Shown: one piece after another, positions 29,717 through 38,319 of the stretch
Layout: each line of letters begins with the position of its first letter
How positions within the stretch are numbered: position 1 is the first letter of the stretch
NCBI RefSeq assembly: GCF_014155765.1
Contig: NZ_SCKT01000012.1
Span: 40,092-104,091 of the forward strand
Length of the DNA: 64,000 nucleotides
From: Pantoea dispersa
Lineage (GTDB): Bacteria; Pseudomonadota; Gammaproteobacteria; Enterobacterales; Enterobacteriaceae
Direction: 5' to 3'
Notes under the pieces: model-generated
Database searches by the model: none
The model's input: the letters and a program-made list of their open reading frames with translations, nothing else
What the model was told of the DNA's origin: nothing
Translations under genes and position numbers: made by a program

Positions 29717-30727
29717 ATGATCAAGGTAGGCATTAACGGTTTTGGCCGTATCGGACGTAACGTATTCCGCGCCGCGCTCGGCAGCAGCGACATCGATATT
29801 GTGGCGATTAACGATCTCACCGACAGCAAAACGCTGGCGCATCTGCTGAAGCACGACTCTCTGCTGGGTCGGTTGCCGGCCGAAGTCAGCGCTGGCGACG
29901 GCGAGCTGCGCATTGATGGCAAACCTGTGCGGGTGTTCAGCGAGCGCGATCCGGCCAATATTCGCTGGCGTGACGTGGGCGTGGATATCGTCATCGAAGC
30001 CACCGGCTTTTTTACCGAGCGTGACAAAGCCGCGGTGCATATCACGCACGGCGGCGCCAAACGCGTGATCATCTCTGCGCCGGGCAAAAATGATGATTTG
30101 ACGATTGTGATGGGCGTCAACGACCAGCGCTACGATCCGCAGCAGCACTTTGTGGTGAGTAACGGCAGCTGTACCACCAACGGCCTGGCACCGGCCGCGC
30201 AGGTGCTGCATCAGGCGTTTGGTATTGAGCACGGTCTGATGAACACCACCCATGCCTATACCAACAGCCAGGCGCTGCATGACCAGCCAGAGAAAGATCT
30301 GCGCGGCGCGCGTGCGGCGGCGCTGTCGATTGTGCCCTACTCCAGCGGCGCAGCTAAAGCGCTTGGCCGGGTGATTCCGGAACTGGAAGGCCGCTTAACC
30401 GGTTACTCGCTGCGCGTGCCGGTACCAGTGGTCTCGGTGGTGGATCTGACGGTGACGCTGAAACGCGACGTGACGGCCGAAGAGGTGAATGACGCCTTTA
30501 AAGCCGCTGCTGCTGTGGGCCCGCTGCAGGGTATCCTCGGCTACAGCGATGAGCCGCTGGTTTCCAGCGATTATCAGGGCGATGCGCGCTCATCGATCAT
30601 CGACGGCTTATCCACGCTGGTGATTGGTGGCAACCTGGTGAAGATCCTTGCCTGGTACGATAACGAATGGGGCTTCTCCAACCGTCTGGTTGACCTCGCG
30701 CGCCTGATGGCACAGCGCGGTCTGTAA
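29717..30727 (+). CDS. Type I glyceraldehyde-3-phosphate dehydrogenase, second paralogue type
   Basis: A 336-aa NAD(P)-dependent GAPDH. The N-terminal Rossmann domain starts KVGINGFGRIGRNVFRAAL, with NDLTD at the strand end where NAD enzymes usually have an Asp. The catalytic site is SNGSCTTNGLAPA: the nucleophile Cys is present, but the second Cys of the usual SCTTNC is Gly. HAYTNSQ, RARAAALSIVP and WYDNEWGFSNRLVDL are also conserved. It does not look like the closely conserved enterobacterial GapA, so it is probably an accessory or gluconeogenic isoform, or an erythrose-4-phosphate-type enzyme. ATG has AAGGAG about 8 nt upstream. The product is therefore called by family only. Confidence 0.85.
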   Translation: MIKVGINGFGRIGRNVFRAALGSSDIDIVAINDLTDSKTLAHLLKHDSLLGRLPAEVSAGDGELRIDGKPVRVFSERDPANIRWRDVGVDIVIEATGFFTERDKAAVHITHGGAKRVIISAPGKNDDLTIVMGVNDQRYDPQQHFVVSNGSCTTNGLAPAAQVLHQAFGIEHGLMNTTHAYTNSQALHDQPEKDLRGARAAALSIVPYSSGAAKALGRVIPELEGRLTGYSLRVPVPVVSVVDLTVTLKRDVTAEEVNDAFKAAAAVGPLQGILGYSDEPLVSSDYQGDARSSIIDGLSTLVIGGNLVKILAWYDNEWGFSNRLVDLARLMAQRGL

Positions 30728-30765
30728 TCTCCCCGGCGGCGTGCGCCCGACCTGCGCACGCCGCG

Positions 30766-31560
30766 CTAATGCGCCAGATAGAAGATCAGATGCATTCCCG
30801 GTGCCTGCTCAATTTGCAGTGAGGTAAAGGTATATGTCTGCATCCTGCCTTCGACATCAATCAGGGTTTTATTGCCCGCGCCAATTTTCCCCACATCATG
30901 GTCATTCCACAGCGTGCGAAACCCGGCGCTGCGCGCCAGCAAATCTTCGATCACCACCTCGAATTCCTGCGCCTGATTGCTGGCGGCATAACCGGCGCGA
31001 AACGCCGACAGCGTATGGCGCGCCGCCTCTTCCCAGCCATGAATGCGCTGCTGGTAGGCTTCACTGATGAACATCAGCTTGAGCGAGTTGCGATCCGCCG
31101 GTGGCAGGGCCGCCCAGTCGACAATCAGCGACTGCGCTGCCGGATTCCAGTAGACAATATCCATGTTGGCGCGGCGCACAAATGCCGGATGCGGGTCCAG
31201 CGCATCCACCATCGCCCTCACCTCAGGCGGCAATTCATGGCTGAAGGGTTGCGAATGCGCATTACCAAACACCAGCGCTTCAAGATACTCCTGCTCGGTG
31301 ACCGAGAGTTGTAGCACTTTGCCGATGCGCTGCAGCGCGGCGGGCGAAATACTGATGTCGCGACCCTGCTCGAGCCAGGTGTACCAGCTGACGCTGACCG
31401 CCGCCAGCTGTGCCACTTCTTCGCGCCGCAGTCCGCTGACGCGTCGGTTTTGCCGGCTGAAGCCATAGATCTGCGGATCAATACGCGCGCGATGGCGGGT
31501 AAGGAAGTTTTTCACATCTTCACCACGCGATTTTACGGCCTGGGTATGACCTGTAGTCAT
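30766..31560 (-). CDS. XRE-family regulator with MmyB-type ligand domain
   Basis: A 264-aa regulator. The N-terminal helix-turn-helix (VSGLRREEVAQLAAVSVSWYTWLEQGRDISISPAALQRIGKVLQL) is followed by a PAS-like MmyB/MltR ligand-binding domain (HPAFVRRANMDIVYWNPAAQSLI...SLQIEQAPGMHLIFYL). This domain often binds fatty acyl ligands. ATG 31560 is chosen; an upstream start at 31608 is possible. It is divergent from an MFS exporter gene, the usual layout in which the regulator controls its neighbour. Confidence 0.85.
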   Translation of the reverse strand: MTTGHTQAVKSRGEDVKNFLTRHRARIDPQIYGFSRQNRRVSGLRREEVAQLAAVSVSWYTWLEQGRDISISPAALQRIGKVLQLSVTEQEYLEALVFGNAHSQPFSHELPPEVRAMVDALDPHPAFVRRANMDIVYWNPAAQSLIVDWAALPPADRNSLKLMFISEAYQQRIHGWEEAARHTLSAFRAGYAASNQAQEFEVVIEDLLARSAGFRTLWNDHDVGKIGAGNKTLIDVEGRMQTYTFTSLQIEQAPGMHLIFYLAH

Positions 31561-31646
31561 AGGATAAACCACCCCATTTTTAACTGACTGATTGACATTT
31601 ACTATCACCGGACAGAGTAAGGTATCTCAGCGGAGTAAAGCAAAGT

Positions 31647-32822
31647 ATGTCAGCAGATTCAGTTTCCGCCGGACGGCAAGCAGTCCGGCACCCCCGAGTG
31701 AGCCTGATCACCATGCTCACCGGCATGGTGACCCTGATTGTGGTAATGGGTATCGGCCGCTTTTCACTCACGCCGCAGATCCCGCTGATGATCGCCAACG
31801 GTCACCTGACGCTATCCAGCGCTGGCGTGCTGGCGGCGATGAATTACATCGGCTACCTGCTGGGCGCACTGCACGTGAGCCGGATCACCGCCCATCACGC
31901 GCGCTACCTGAAGGCCGGTTTGCTGGCCACCGCGCTGGTGACTCTGCTCTCCGGCTTTAGTCATGCCTGGGTGCTGCAGTGCCTGTTCCGTATGGTGGCG
32001 GGTATCGGTGGTGCCTGGGCCCTGATTATCGTCACCTCCTGGACGCAGATGGTGCTGGCACAGCAGCAGGCCCCGCGCATGTCCGCCGCGGTATTTGCCG
32101 GCCCGGGAGCCGGCATCACCCTGAGCGGCGTGCTGGCGTGGCTTATCACCCGGTTAGACCTGAATGACGATCGTGCCTGGCAACTCTACGGCGTGGTAGC
32201 GCTGGCTGGCGTGCTGCTGGTGTGGCGCGCGCTGCCCGCGTCGCTCCCAGCCCGGCAGCGGGAAAGTGCGTCGGCGGCTCCGGGTCACGAGGTGAAACGG
32301 CTATGGCTGGCCTATACGCTGGCCGGTTTCGGCTACATTTTGCCCGCGACGTTTCTGTCACAAATGGCGCATAGCCTGTTTGCTCAGGGTCAGCTGGCAG
32401 CGCTTTTCTGGCCGCTGTTTGGACTTTGCGCAGTGGCTGGTGTGGTGCTAATTATGCTGTTTTCAGCGCGCCTGAATACGCGCCTCAGCCTGGCGTGGAT
32501 TATGATCCTGCAGGGGCTGGGCGTGGCCAGCGGCGTGCTCATCCCGGGCGTGAACGGGCTGCTGATCTCAACGGTGATGGTCGGGCTGGGGTTTCTTTCG
32601 ATTATGCAGCTGTCGATGCAGCTGGCGCGCGCCGTCTCCAATATCAGCGTGGCAAAAACCGTGGCGATATTGACGTCAGGCTATGCCACTGGCCAGCTAA
32701 TCGGGCCGCTGATCTCCGCTGCCAGCGTGCAGATTTTTGCTTCACTGCACCCCGCGCTGCTGCTGGCCGCTGGCGGACTGGTGCTGGGCGGACTGCTGGT
32801 GCTCCGCATCCGCCCGCACTGA
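31647..32822 (+). CDS. YbfB/YjiJ-family MFS transporter
   Basis: A 391-aa, about 12-span major facilitator. The first span ends GMVTLIVVMGIGRFSLTPQIPLMI, then AMNYIGYLLGAL, and the second half starts YTLAGFGYILPATFLSQMA, all typical of the YbfB/YjiJ family. Substrate unknown. Divergent from the XRE/MmyB regulator (86 bp spacer) and convergent with phoA, 5 bp away. Confidence 0.85.
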   Translation: MSADSVSAGRQAVRHPRVSLITMLTGMVTLIVVMGIGRFSLTPQIPLMIANGHLTLSSAGVLAAMNYIGYLLGALHVSRITAHHARYLKAGLLATALVTLLSGFSHAWVLQCLFRMVAGIGGAWALIIVTSWTQMVLAQQQAPRMSAAVFAGPGAGITLSGVLAWLITRLDLNDDRAWQLYGVVALAGVLLVWRALPASLPARQRESASAAPGHEVKRLWLAYTLAGFGYILPATFLSQMAHSLFAQGQLAALFWPLFGLCAVAGVVLIMLFSARLNTRLSLAWIMILQGLGVASGVLIPGVNGLLISTVMVGLGFLSIMQLSMQLARAVSNISVAKTVAILTSGYATGQLIGPLISAASVQIFASLHPALLLAAGGLVLGGLLVLRIRPH

Positions 32823-32827
32823 CGCGC

Positions 32828-34234
32828 TTACTTCAGTGCCATCGCCTGCTTCAGCGTGAAGAACAGGTCGGTCTGATCGGTCAGGCCGACCACATTCGCC
32901 GCGTGCGGACCATAGGCCGCGATGCGCAACTGGGTGCCGGTGTGCTCCTGGGAATCCTCTTCCGAGTTACCGTAGCTGATGGTCATCACCGCGCCATCTT
33001 TGGTGTTGAGCGCCTGAGTCAGACCCGGCGCTTTGGTACCGTTTTCGACGATCTGGCTGCTGTGCGCGTGATCGGCGGTGACCACCACCAGCGTATCGCC
33101 GTGCTCGCGCGCATACGCCAGCGCTACCTGCACCGCCTCATCTAAATCGACGGTTTCACCAATCTGACCGCACGGGTTAGCAGCGTGATCCTGCTTATCA
33201 ATCGACGCGCCCTCCACCTGCAGGAAGAAGCCGTTGTCGTTGTGGCTGAGCAGGTCGATGGCTTTTTGCGTCATCTGCGCCAGGGTTGACATTGATGCCG
33301 GACGATCTTTGTTGACCTCACAGGTCACCACCGGTTTATCCAGATTACCGTGATAGCTGGCTTTCGGCCCCTGCCAGCGCACCGGCATGTTGCCCTCCGA
33401 GAACAGCCCCAGCAGTGGCGTCTGTTGATTCGCCTGCTGTACCGCATTCAGCGCGGCGAGATTATCGACCAGCTGGAATCCCCGTACTTCGGCCTGCTCG
33501 CGCAGGGTTTTGCCCTGAAAATCACCCGCTTTAGCCCGCTCAGCGAAAGATTTGGCACCGCCGCCCAGCGTGACGTCGGGACGGGTTTGCAGCAGCTGCT
33601 CGCTGATCGATCCTTTCCCGCCCTGCTCCAGCGCGTTACCCGGACACAGCTCAGTGGTTTTTTCCGGGCCGTAGCATTTGCGCGAGGTGACGTGCGCCAT
33701 CAGCGCGGCCGGCGTGGCATCCTGCAGTTCTGCGGTCGAGACGTTGCCGGTGGCTTTACCGGCTGCTTTGGCCAGCTCAAGCAGCGTAACCTGATCTGTG
33801 CCGTTGACATCGACACCAATCGCGCCGTTATAGGTTTTCGTGCCGGTGGCCCAGGCGGTGGCCGACGCGGCAGAATCCGTTACGTAGTTTGGCTTATGCG
33901 TTTTCTTGTCCAGCGAGTAATGGGTGTACTGGCCGGTGAGCGGCAGCGCATCAATACCGGGAAAGAAGCCGCCGGCCCCCATTGCCTGATTGCGTGCCGC
34001 GGTGATTTCGGAATCGCCCATGCCATCGCCAATCAGCAGGATGACATTCTTCGCCGTGCTATTGCTCAATGAGGCTTTCAGCGCCTCGGTCTGGTCGCCG
34101 CTCAGGCGACGCGCGCCGCCGTGCTGGGTGATATCGCCGGTGGCGGCGCGTTGATAGCTGGCGATCTCTGCCAGCGCGGACGTGGTGGTGAGTGAAGCCA
34201 GCAGAGAGAGCGTGAAAAGAGGTAAGCGTTTCAT
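32828..34234 (-). CDS. phoA: PhoA, periplasmic alkaline phosphatase
   Basis: A 468-aa precursor with a Sec signal peptide ([21 protein letters not shown]) and the whole alkaline phosphatase fold. The catalytic Ser is in [15 protein letters not shown], the first metal ligand region is [11 protein letters not shown], and zinc-site segments are [29 protein letters not shown] and [14 protein letters not shown]. The enzyme releases phosphate from esters in the periplasm. In E. coli phoA is induced by PhoB; a possible Pho box lies 63 bp upstream. RBS AAGGATG before ATG. Confidence 0.95.
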   Translation of the reverse strand: MKRLPLFTLSLLASLTTTSALAEIASYQRAATGDITQHGGARRLSGDQTEALKASLSNSTAKNVILLIGDGMGDSEITAARNQAMGAGGFFPGIDALPLTGQYTHYSLDKKTHKPNYVTDSAASATAWATGTKTYNGAIGVDVNGTDQVTLLELAKAAGKATGNVSTAELQDATPAALMAHVTSRKCYGPEKTTELCPGNALEQGGKGSISEQLLQTRPDVTLGGGAKSFAERAKAGDFQGKTLREQAEVRGFQLVDNLAALNAVQQANQQTPLLGLFSEGNMPVRWQGPKASYHGNLDKPVVTCEVNKDRPASMSTLAQMTQKAIDLLSHNDNGFFLQVEGASIDKQDHAANPCGQIGETVDLDEAVQVALAYAREHGDTLVVVTADHAHSSQIVENGTKAPGLTQALNTKDGAVMTISYGNSEEDSQEHTGTQLRIAAYGPHAANVVGLTDQTDLFFTLKQAMALK

Positions 34235-34296
34235 TTATCAGCATCCTTATCCGTAGATATAACCAAATGTTTCCGACGACAAGTCTGCGACAGTGC

Positions 34297-34315
34297 GGTG
34301 ACACTTTTGTGTCAG
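34297..34315 (-). promoter_or_regulatory. Possible Pho box upstream of phoA
   Basis: On the minus strand, CTGACACAAAAGTGTCACC resembles the direct-repeat Pho box (CTGTCATAnAnCTGTCAnA) and is also an inverted repeat. The first half-site has CTGACA instead of CTGTCA, so the match is partial. Confidence 0.4.
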
Positions 34316-34479
34316 TTAAGGAATGTTTTGATGACAAAAGCGGCAAAGTGGAGAGGCTTAAGGCAATCTGCGCAGAGGTTAAGCGAATAGAAAAAAAGGA
34401 GAAAATAGCCCTTGACCCTTATCGCTGAACTCCCTATAGTAGCGCCCCGTTGACCCAGTGCGGTTAACAAAAAAAATGT

Positions 34480-34567
34480 GGTGAGGTGTCCGAGTGGCTG
34501 AAGGAGCACGCCTGGAAAGTGTGTATACGGCAACGTATCGGGGGTTCGAATCCCCCCCTCACCGCCA
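34480..34567 (+). tRNA. tRNA-Ser (anticodon GGA)
   Basis: An 88-nt class II tRNA with the full acceptor stem GGTGAGG/CCTCACC and encoded CCA. The anticodon GGA is at 34514-34516, a long variable arm follows, and the T loop is GGTTCGAATCC. It matches E. coli serW/serX-type tRNA-Ser. A hairpin terminator follows at 34581-34607, and tandem repeats carrying the last 19 nt of this tRNA follow. Confidence 0.97.
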
Positions 34568-35070
34568 TCATTCAGAGAAGAGCCTGTACGCAAGTACGGG
34601 CTTTTTTCATTTATATTCTCCAGGCGTGGGGGGATGAGAATCCCCGATTGGAGGTTCGACAACTGGCGCATGCCAGTTGGACAGCGGAGCATGCGACGCT
34701 GCCCGCAGGGTGAGCGAAGTGACAAAACGGCAGGATAGCCGTTTTGCATGGCTGCAAGCCACCCGGAGGGCGAGGCACAGGAATGTGCCGAGTGACATCA
34801 ATCCCCCCCTCACCGCCATCATTCAGAGAAGAGCCTGTACGCAAGTACGGGCTTTTTTCATTTATATTCTCCAGACGTGGGGGGGATGAGAATCCCCGAT
34901 GGGGGGTTCGACAACTGGCGCATGCCAGTTGGACAGCGGAGCCTGCGACGCTGCCCGCAGGGTGAGCGAAGCGACAAAACGGCAGGATAGCCGTTTTGCA
35001 TGGCTGCAAGCCACCCAAAGGGCGAGGCACAGGAATGTGCTGAGTGACATCAATCCCCCCCTCACTGCCA
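34549..35070 (+). repeat. Tandem 251-bp repeats carrying the tRNA-Ser 3' end
   Basis: The last 19 nt of the tRNA (AATCCCCCCCTCACCGCCA, 34549-34567) occur again at 34800-34818 and, with one mismatch, at 35052-35070. The two full units (34549-34799 and 34800-35051) differ by about nine substitutions and one indel. Each unit holds a Rho-independent terminator (34581-34607 and 34832-34858) and further stem-loops, including AACTGGCGCATGCCAGTT, AAAACGGC..GCCGTTTT and GGCACA..TGTGCC. Open frames on both strands here are side products of the repeat and are not called as genes. The layout recalls the rtT repeats after tyrT in E. coli. Confidence 0.85.
34581..34607 (+). terminator. tRNA-Ser terminator (repeat unit 1)
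   Basis: AGCCTGTAC/GTACGGGCT stem with a GCAA tetraloop followed by TTTTTT. An identical copy lies in repeat unit 2 at 34832-34858. Confidence 0.88.
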
Positions 35071-35085
35071 TCATTCATATAAAAG

Positions 35086-35115
35086 TGCCCGGTTAACAGC
35101 CGGGCATTTTTATTT
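35086..35115 (+). terminator. Final terminator of the tRNA-Ser repeat unit
   Basis: TGCCCGG/CCGGGCA stem with a loop of TTAACAG followed by TTTTTATTT. It ends the repeat array. Confidence 0.85.
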
Positions 35116-35275
35116 GTCTGTTCTCCGAACGCTTTTGTGCCACAGGACGCATAATCGAAAGATCCCCTTTCGCTGCAATATCGCGTGGGCAGCGGACCGT
35201 GTACTCTTACCGGAAATTCTGCAGGGTATCCTTTTCATCCACTGATGATGTCGCTGAATTAAGAGGGAATGCACT

Positions 35276-35368
35276 ATGACCAGACTGAAAAAGCACCAGC
35301 CATGTTCCGGCCATTCTTTTCGCTGCTTAATGAGACGGACGAACCATTGCCTGACGGGAGAGCGTTAA
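35276..35368 (+). CDS. 30-aa ORF directly upstream of hxlB, possible leader peptide
   Basis: A 30-codon ORF (start ATG 35276, stop TAA 35368) with an AGAGGG ribosome site about 9 nt before it. The next gene starts one base after this stop, so reinitiation or coupling is likely. The peptide is Arg/His/Cys rich (MTRLKKHQPCSGHSF...). A regulatory leader role is an inference; no attenuator hairpin was identified. Confidence 0.4.
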   Translation: MTRLKKHQPCSGHSFRCLMRRTNHCLTGER

Positions 35369-35369
35369 C

Positions 35370-35930
35370 ATGGCCGTTCAGTCAAACGTATCCCATATTC
35401 TTACCGAACTCGCGCACAACGCCCGGCAGATAGACGAGAGCCAGGCGCAGGCATTGATTGCACAAATTCGCAGCGCGAAACACATTTTCCTGCAGGGCGC
35501 CGGGCGCAGCGGCATTGCTATCCGCGCGTTCGCTAACCGTCTGTTGCATCTGGGTTTCTCTGTCAGCATGGTGGGTGAAATCTCGTCACCCCACTCCAGA
35601 CCTGGCGATTTGTTGATTATTGGTTCTGGCAGTGGCGAAACCGCGAGCCTGAAAGCGCTGGCGCTGAACGCCGTTGAGCGCGGTGTCGATGTGGCGCTGA
35701 TTACCCTGAAAGCAGATTCAGGCATCGGCAGACTGGCCAAATGCGTGTTGGTGTTACCCGGCAACGTTAAAACCGATAACGCACGCAGCGCCGGACGATT
35801 CTCGCAGCCAATGGGCTCGGCCTTTGAGCAGCTTTGCTTCATCACCTGTGACGCCATGGTGCTTGAAATCATGCATCAGTGCGGTGAAACCAGCGAGAGC
35901 ATGTTCAGCCGCCATGCGGACTTCGAATAA
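35370..35930 (+). CDS. hxlB: 6-phospho-3-hexuloisomerase-like SIS protein
   Basis: A 186-aa single-SIS-domain protein with the PHI family signature: IFLQGAGRSGIAIRAFANRLLHLGF near the N terminus, LLIIGSGSGETASLKALA, VLPGNVK and a C-terminal EIMHQ. PHI interconverts D-arabino-3-hexulose 6-phosphate and fructose 6-phosphate in formaldehyde fixation. Its usual partner, 3-hexulose-6-phosphate synthase, is not in this window, so the true substrate may be another phosphosugar. Coupled to the 30-aa ORF before it. Confidence 0.8.
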   Translation: MAVQSNVSHILTELAHNARQIDESQAQALIAQIRSAKHIFLQGAGRSGIAIRAFANRLLHLGFSVSMVGEISSPHSRPGDLLIIGSGSGETASLKALALNAVERGVDVALITLKADSGIGRLAKCVLVLPGNVKTDNARSAGRFSQPMGSAFEQLCFITCDAMVLEIMHQCGETSESMFSRHADFE

Positions 35931-36091
35931 CAGCATAACGTGTTTCCCGAACGTCGCTGATTTATACGCGGCAAATCTGACACCGAAACCCTGTGTGGTG
36001 ATACGGTATCGCCGCTGACACGGGTGTGCAGGTTAGATAATTTATTCTGTTTATATTTAAGCGTAATTGATTTCCCTGGTGTCGGACTCAG

Positions 36092-36229
36092 TTATTGATG
36101 TGGATAAGGCCACGCATGATCGAGGCCGGTTGATGACAGGATGCCCGTGACGGCCAGCCAGGCGATCACCAGCGCGAAGACAATAATTGCTGTAATTTCA
36201 ATTGATTTAATCCAATGACGCTTAGCCAT
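36092..36229 (-). CDS. 45-aa single-span membrane peptide, unknown
   Basis: Starts MAKRHWIKSIEITAIIVFAL and ends DHAWPYPHQ: a basic N terminus, one strong hydrophobic span (about residues 10-30) and a short polar tail. The ATG at 36229 has AAGGGG 5-6 nt upstream, the best evidence that it is expressed. No family recognised. Sits alone between hxlB and the xdhC-like gene; 35931-36091 and 36230-36428 hold nothing else that can be supported. Confidence 0.5.
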   Translation of the reverse strand: MAKRHWIKSIEITAIIVFALVIAWLAVTGILSSTGLDHAWPYPHQ

Positions 36230-36428
36230 AAATACCCCTTCTCAGTTCAGGTGTTTGTACGCGCTTCTCTGAAGATAAGATGTTACCGGTAAAGCGCAAG
36301 CGTTGATCACATCATGAAACATAAAGCACAGCTTATTGATTATTTGCGGCGCGAAAATTTGGCATAGCCGTTTGCCCGTCTGCTGGCGTCCTGGTGCATC
36401 CGGGTTTTTCGTGGGATGAGTGATGTGA

Positions 36429-37433
36429 TCATTCAGACGCTGCGTGCACCGGGCTAAGCGCATCCGTTGCCGCTAACCCATTTTTGTGACGCACAATATC
36501 CGCCATGATTGCCAGCGCGATCTCCGCCGGGGTTTTGCTGCCGATATCCAGCCCAACCGGTGCGTGAATGCGCTGCAACTGCGCCGGCGTCAGCTCCGCA
36601 ATCGCGCTCAGGCGCGCTTTGCGTTTTGCGCTGTTGCGCTGCGAGCCCATCGCACCGAGATAAAATGCCGGCAGATTGACCGCTTCCATCATGGTGAGAT
36701 CGTCAATACGCGCATCATGGGTCAGCGAGAGGATCGCCGTGGCGGCATGGCAGCCCTCGCGTTCCAGATACACCGCCGGAAACTGCTGCACCAGTTTGAC
36801 GTCCGGCGCCAGTTCGGCCGCCATATTGCTCAGCACCTCTTCACGGTGTTCACAGACGATGGTTTCGAATCCCAGCGCCAGCGCGAAGTTGGCACAGTAC
36901 ACGGCGACGCTGGAGAGTCCGGCAAGGATCAGGCGCGGCGCGGCACTCAGGGTCAGAACGATTTCACCATCAGTGACCTGGGTGCGGGTGCGACGGGTAT
37001 AGGGCGCCGGTTCGAGCGCGTGACACGGCTGCGGCAGCGTCAGGCGTTTGGTGATAGCACGCGCGCCGGTCAGCGCATCCTCCAGCTGCTGTAAATAGCG
37101 CAGCGTGGCGGCACCGGCAGGCAACCGTTCGACCAGAATATCCAGTACGCCGCCGCACGGCAGCGCGCGATCAGGCGTGTCGCCCCCCTCACCGTAGCGC
37201 ACCAGTTGACTGGCGGCAGAGAACGCCTGCTGCTGAACGCGGGTGATAAAATTCTCCTCGACGCAGCCGCCGGAAAGGGAACCGCTGTAGCGCCCATCGA
37301 CGCGAATCACCATCATCGCGCCAGGCGGGCGCGGCGATGAGCCGTACGTACTGAGCACGGTACACAGCCACACCGGCTGCGCTTCCGCCCACTGCTGCGC
37401 CATCCTTACCACCTGCACATCAAGAGAGTGCAT
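36429..37433 (-). CDS. XdhC/CoxI-family molybdoenzyme maturation protein
   Basis: A 334-aa protein. The N-terminal XdhC/CoxI domain has STYGSSPRPPGAMMVIRVDGRYSGSLSGGCVEENF; the C-terminal Rossmann-type domain begins PRLILAGLSSVAVYCANFALALGF and ends with HAPVGLDIGSKTPAEIALAIMADIV. Family members insert or modify the sulfurated molybdenum cofactor in xanthine dehydrogenase-type enzymes. No molybdohydroxylase gene is near, so its client must be elsewhere. No other gene shares its operon here. Confidence 0.85.
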   Translation of the reverse strand: MHSLDVQVVRMAQQWAEAQPVWLCTVLSTYGSSPRPPGAMMVIRVDGRYSGSLSGGCVEENFITRVQQQAFSAASQLVRYGEGGDTPDRALPCGGVLDILVERLPAGAATLRYLQQLEDALTGARAITKRLTLPQPCHALEPAPYTRRTRTQVTDGEIVLTLSAAPRLILAGLSSVAVYCANFALALGFETIVCEHREEVLSNMAAELAPDVKLVQQFPAVYLEREGCHAATAILSLTHDARIDDLTMMEAVNLPAFYLGAMGSQRNSAKRKARLSAIAELTPAQLQRIHAPVGLDIGSKTPAEIALAIMADIVRHKNGLAATDALSPVHAASE

Positions 37434-37530
37434 GACTTTCTCCGCTCATCGTTTCCGCCCTTTTCGTCCCGTAATCATAGCAATGAAAAACCCGGCCGCA
37501 GCCGGGTTGAGGTTAGCTATTTTTACAAGG

Positions 37531-38319
37531 TTAACTGTAAGCATGCAGCGTGCGCTGGCACAGTGCCGAGCGAACGCAGTCCTCTTTACCGAAACGCACC
37601 ACGCCAATCATCTCATCCTCTTCGAAGCGCGCCAGCGCATCGGCAAGGCCAGATTTGACGCTGGCGGGCAGGTCGCACTGGGTGACATCACCGTTGACAA
37701 TCACGGTGACGTTTTCGCCCAGGCGGGTCAGGAACATCTTCATCTGCGCAGCGGTGACGTTTTGCGCCTCATCCAGAATCACCACCGCATTCTCAAAGGT
37801 ACGTCCGCGCATATAAGCGAAGGGCGCGATCTCTACCTTGGCGATTTCGGGTCGCAGGCAGTACTGCATAAAGGAAGCGCCGAGACGTTTAACCAGAACG
37901 TCGTAAACCGGTCGGAAATAGGGGGCAAATTTCTCGGAGATGTCTCCTGGCAGGAAACCGAGATCTTCATCCGCCTGTAAAACCGGGCGCGTCACAATGA
38001 TCCTTTCGATGTCCTTATTGATCAGGGCCTCGGCTGCTTTCGCAGCGCTGATCCAGGTTTTACCGCAGCCGGCTTCACCGGTCGCGAATATCAGCTGTTT
38101 CGTTTCTATGGCGTTAAGATAGTGCGCCTGAGCATCGTTTCTGGCCTCAATTGGTGACCGGTCACGCACATCGCGCGCCATGCCAATTGCATCCAGCCCA
38201 CCCATCTGCACCAGCGAAGTGACCGATTCTTCTTCACGCTGACGATGACTGCGAGAGTCACTGCGAAGCACTCGGCGGGCTTCACGACGCGCTTTGATCA
38301 CTGCTTTCTGTCTTCCCAT
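37531..38319 (-). CDS. phoH: PhoH, phosphate-starvation-inducible ATPase
   Basis: A 262-aa protein, nearly identical in pattern to E. coli PhoH. The basic N terminus (GRQKAVIKARREARRVLRSDSRSHRQREEE) is followed by the P-loop ATPase: Walker A TGEAGCGKT, Walker B VVILDEAQN, and VIVNGDVTQCDLP. RNA helicase or nuclease-coupled roles have been proposed for the family. It lies downstream of efeB on the same strand, as in E. coli, but after a 574-bp gap, so it has its own promoter. Confidence 0.93.
   Translation of the reverse strand: MGRQKAVIKARREARRVLRSDSRSHRQREEESVTSLVQMGGLDAIGMARDVRDRSPIEARNDAQAHYLNAIETKQLIFATGEAGCGKTWISAAKAAEALINKDIERIIVTRPVLQADEDLGFLPGDISEKFAPYFRPVYDVLVKRLGASFMQYCLRPEIAKVEIAPFAYMRGRTFENAVVILDEAQNVTAAQMKMFLTRLGENVTVIVNGDVTQCDLPASVKSGLADALARFEEDEMIGVVRFGKEDCVRSALCQRTLHAYS

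Noticed and set aside
34312-35078. Repetitive minus-strand ORFs of 145-155 codons over the tRNA-Ser and its repeats
   Set aside because: They run antisense through the tRNA and the structured repeat units, repeat their own sequence with the 251-bp period and have no ribosome site; they are side products of the repeats.
36242-36463. 73-codon minus-strand ORF next to the xdhC-like gene
   Set aside because: No ribosome site, overlaps the xdhC end and shows no hydrophobic or domain pattern.
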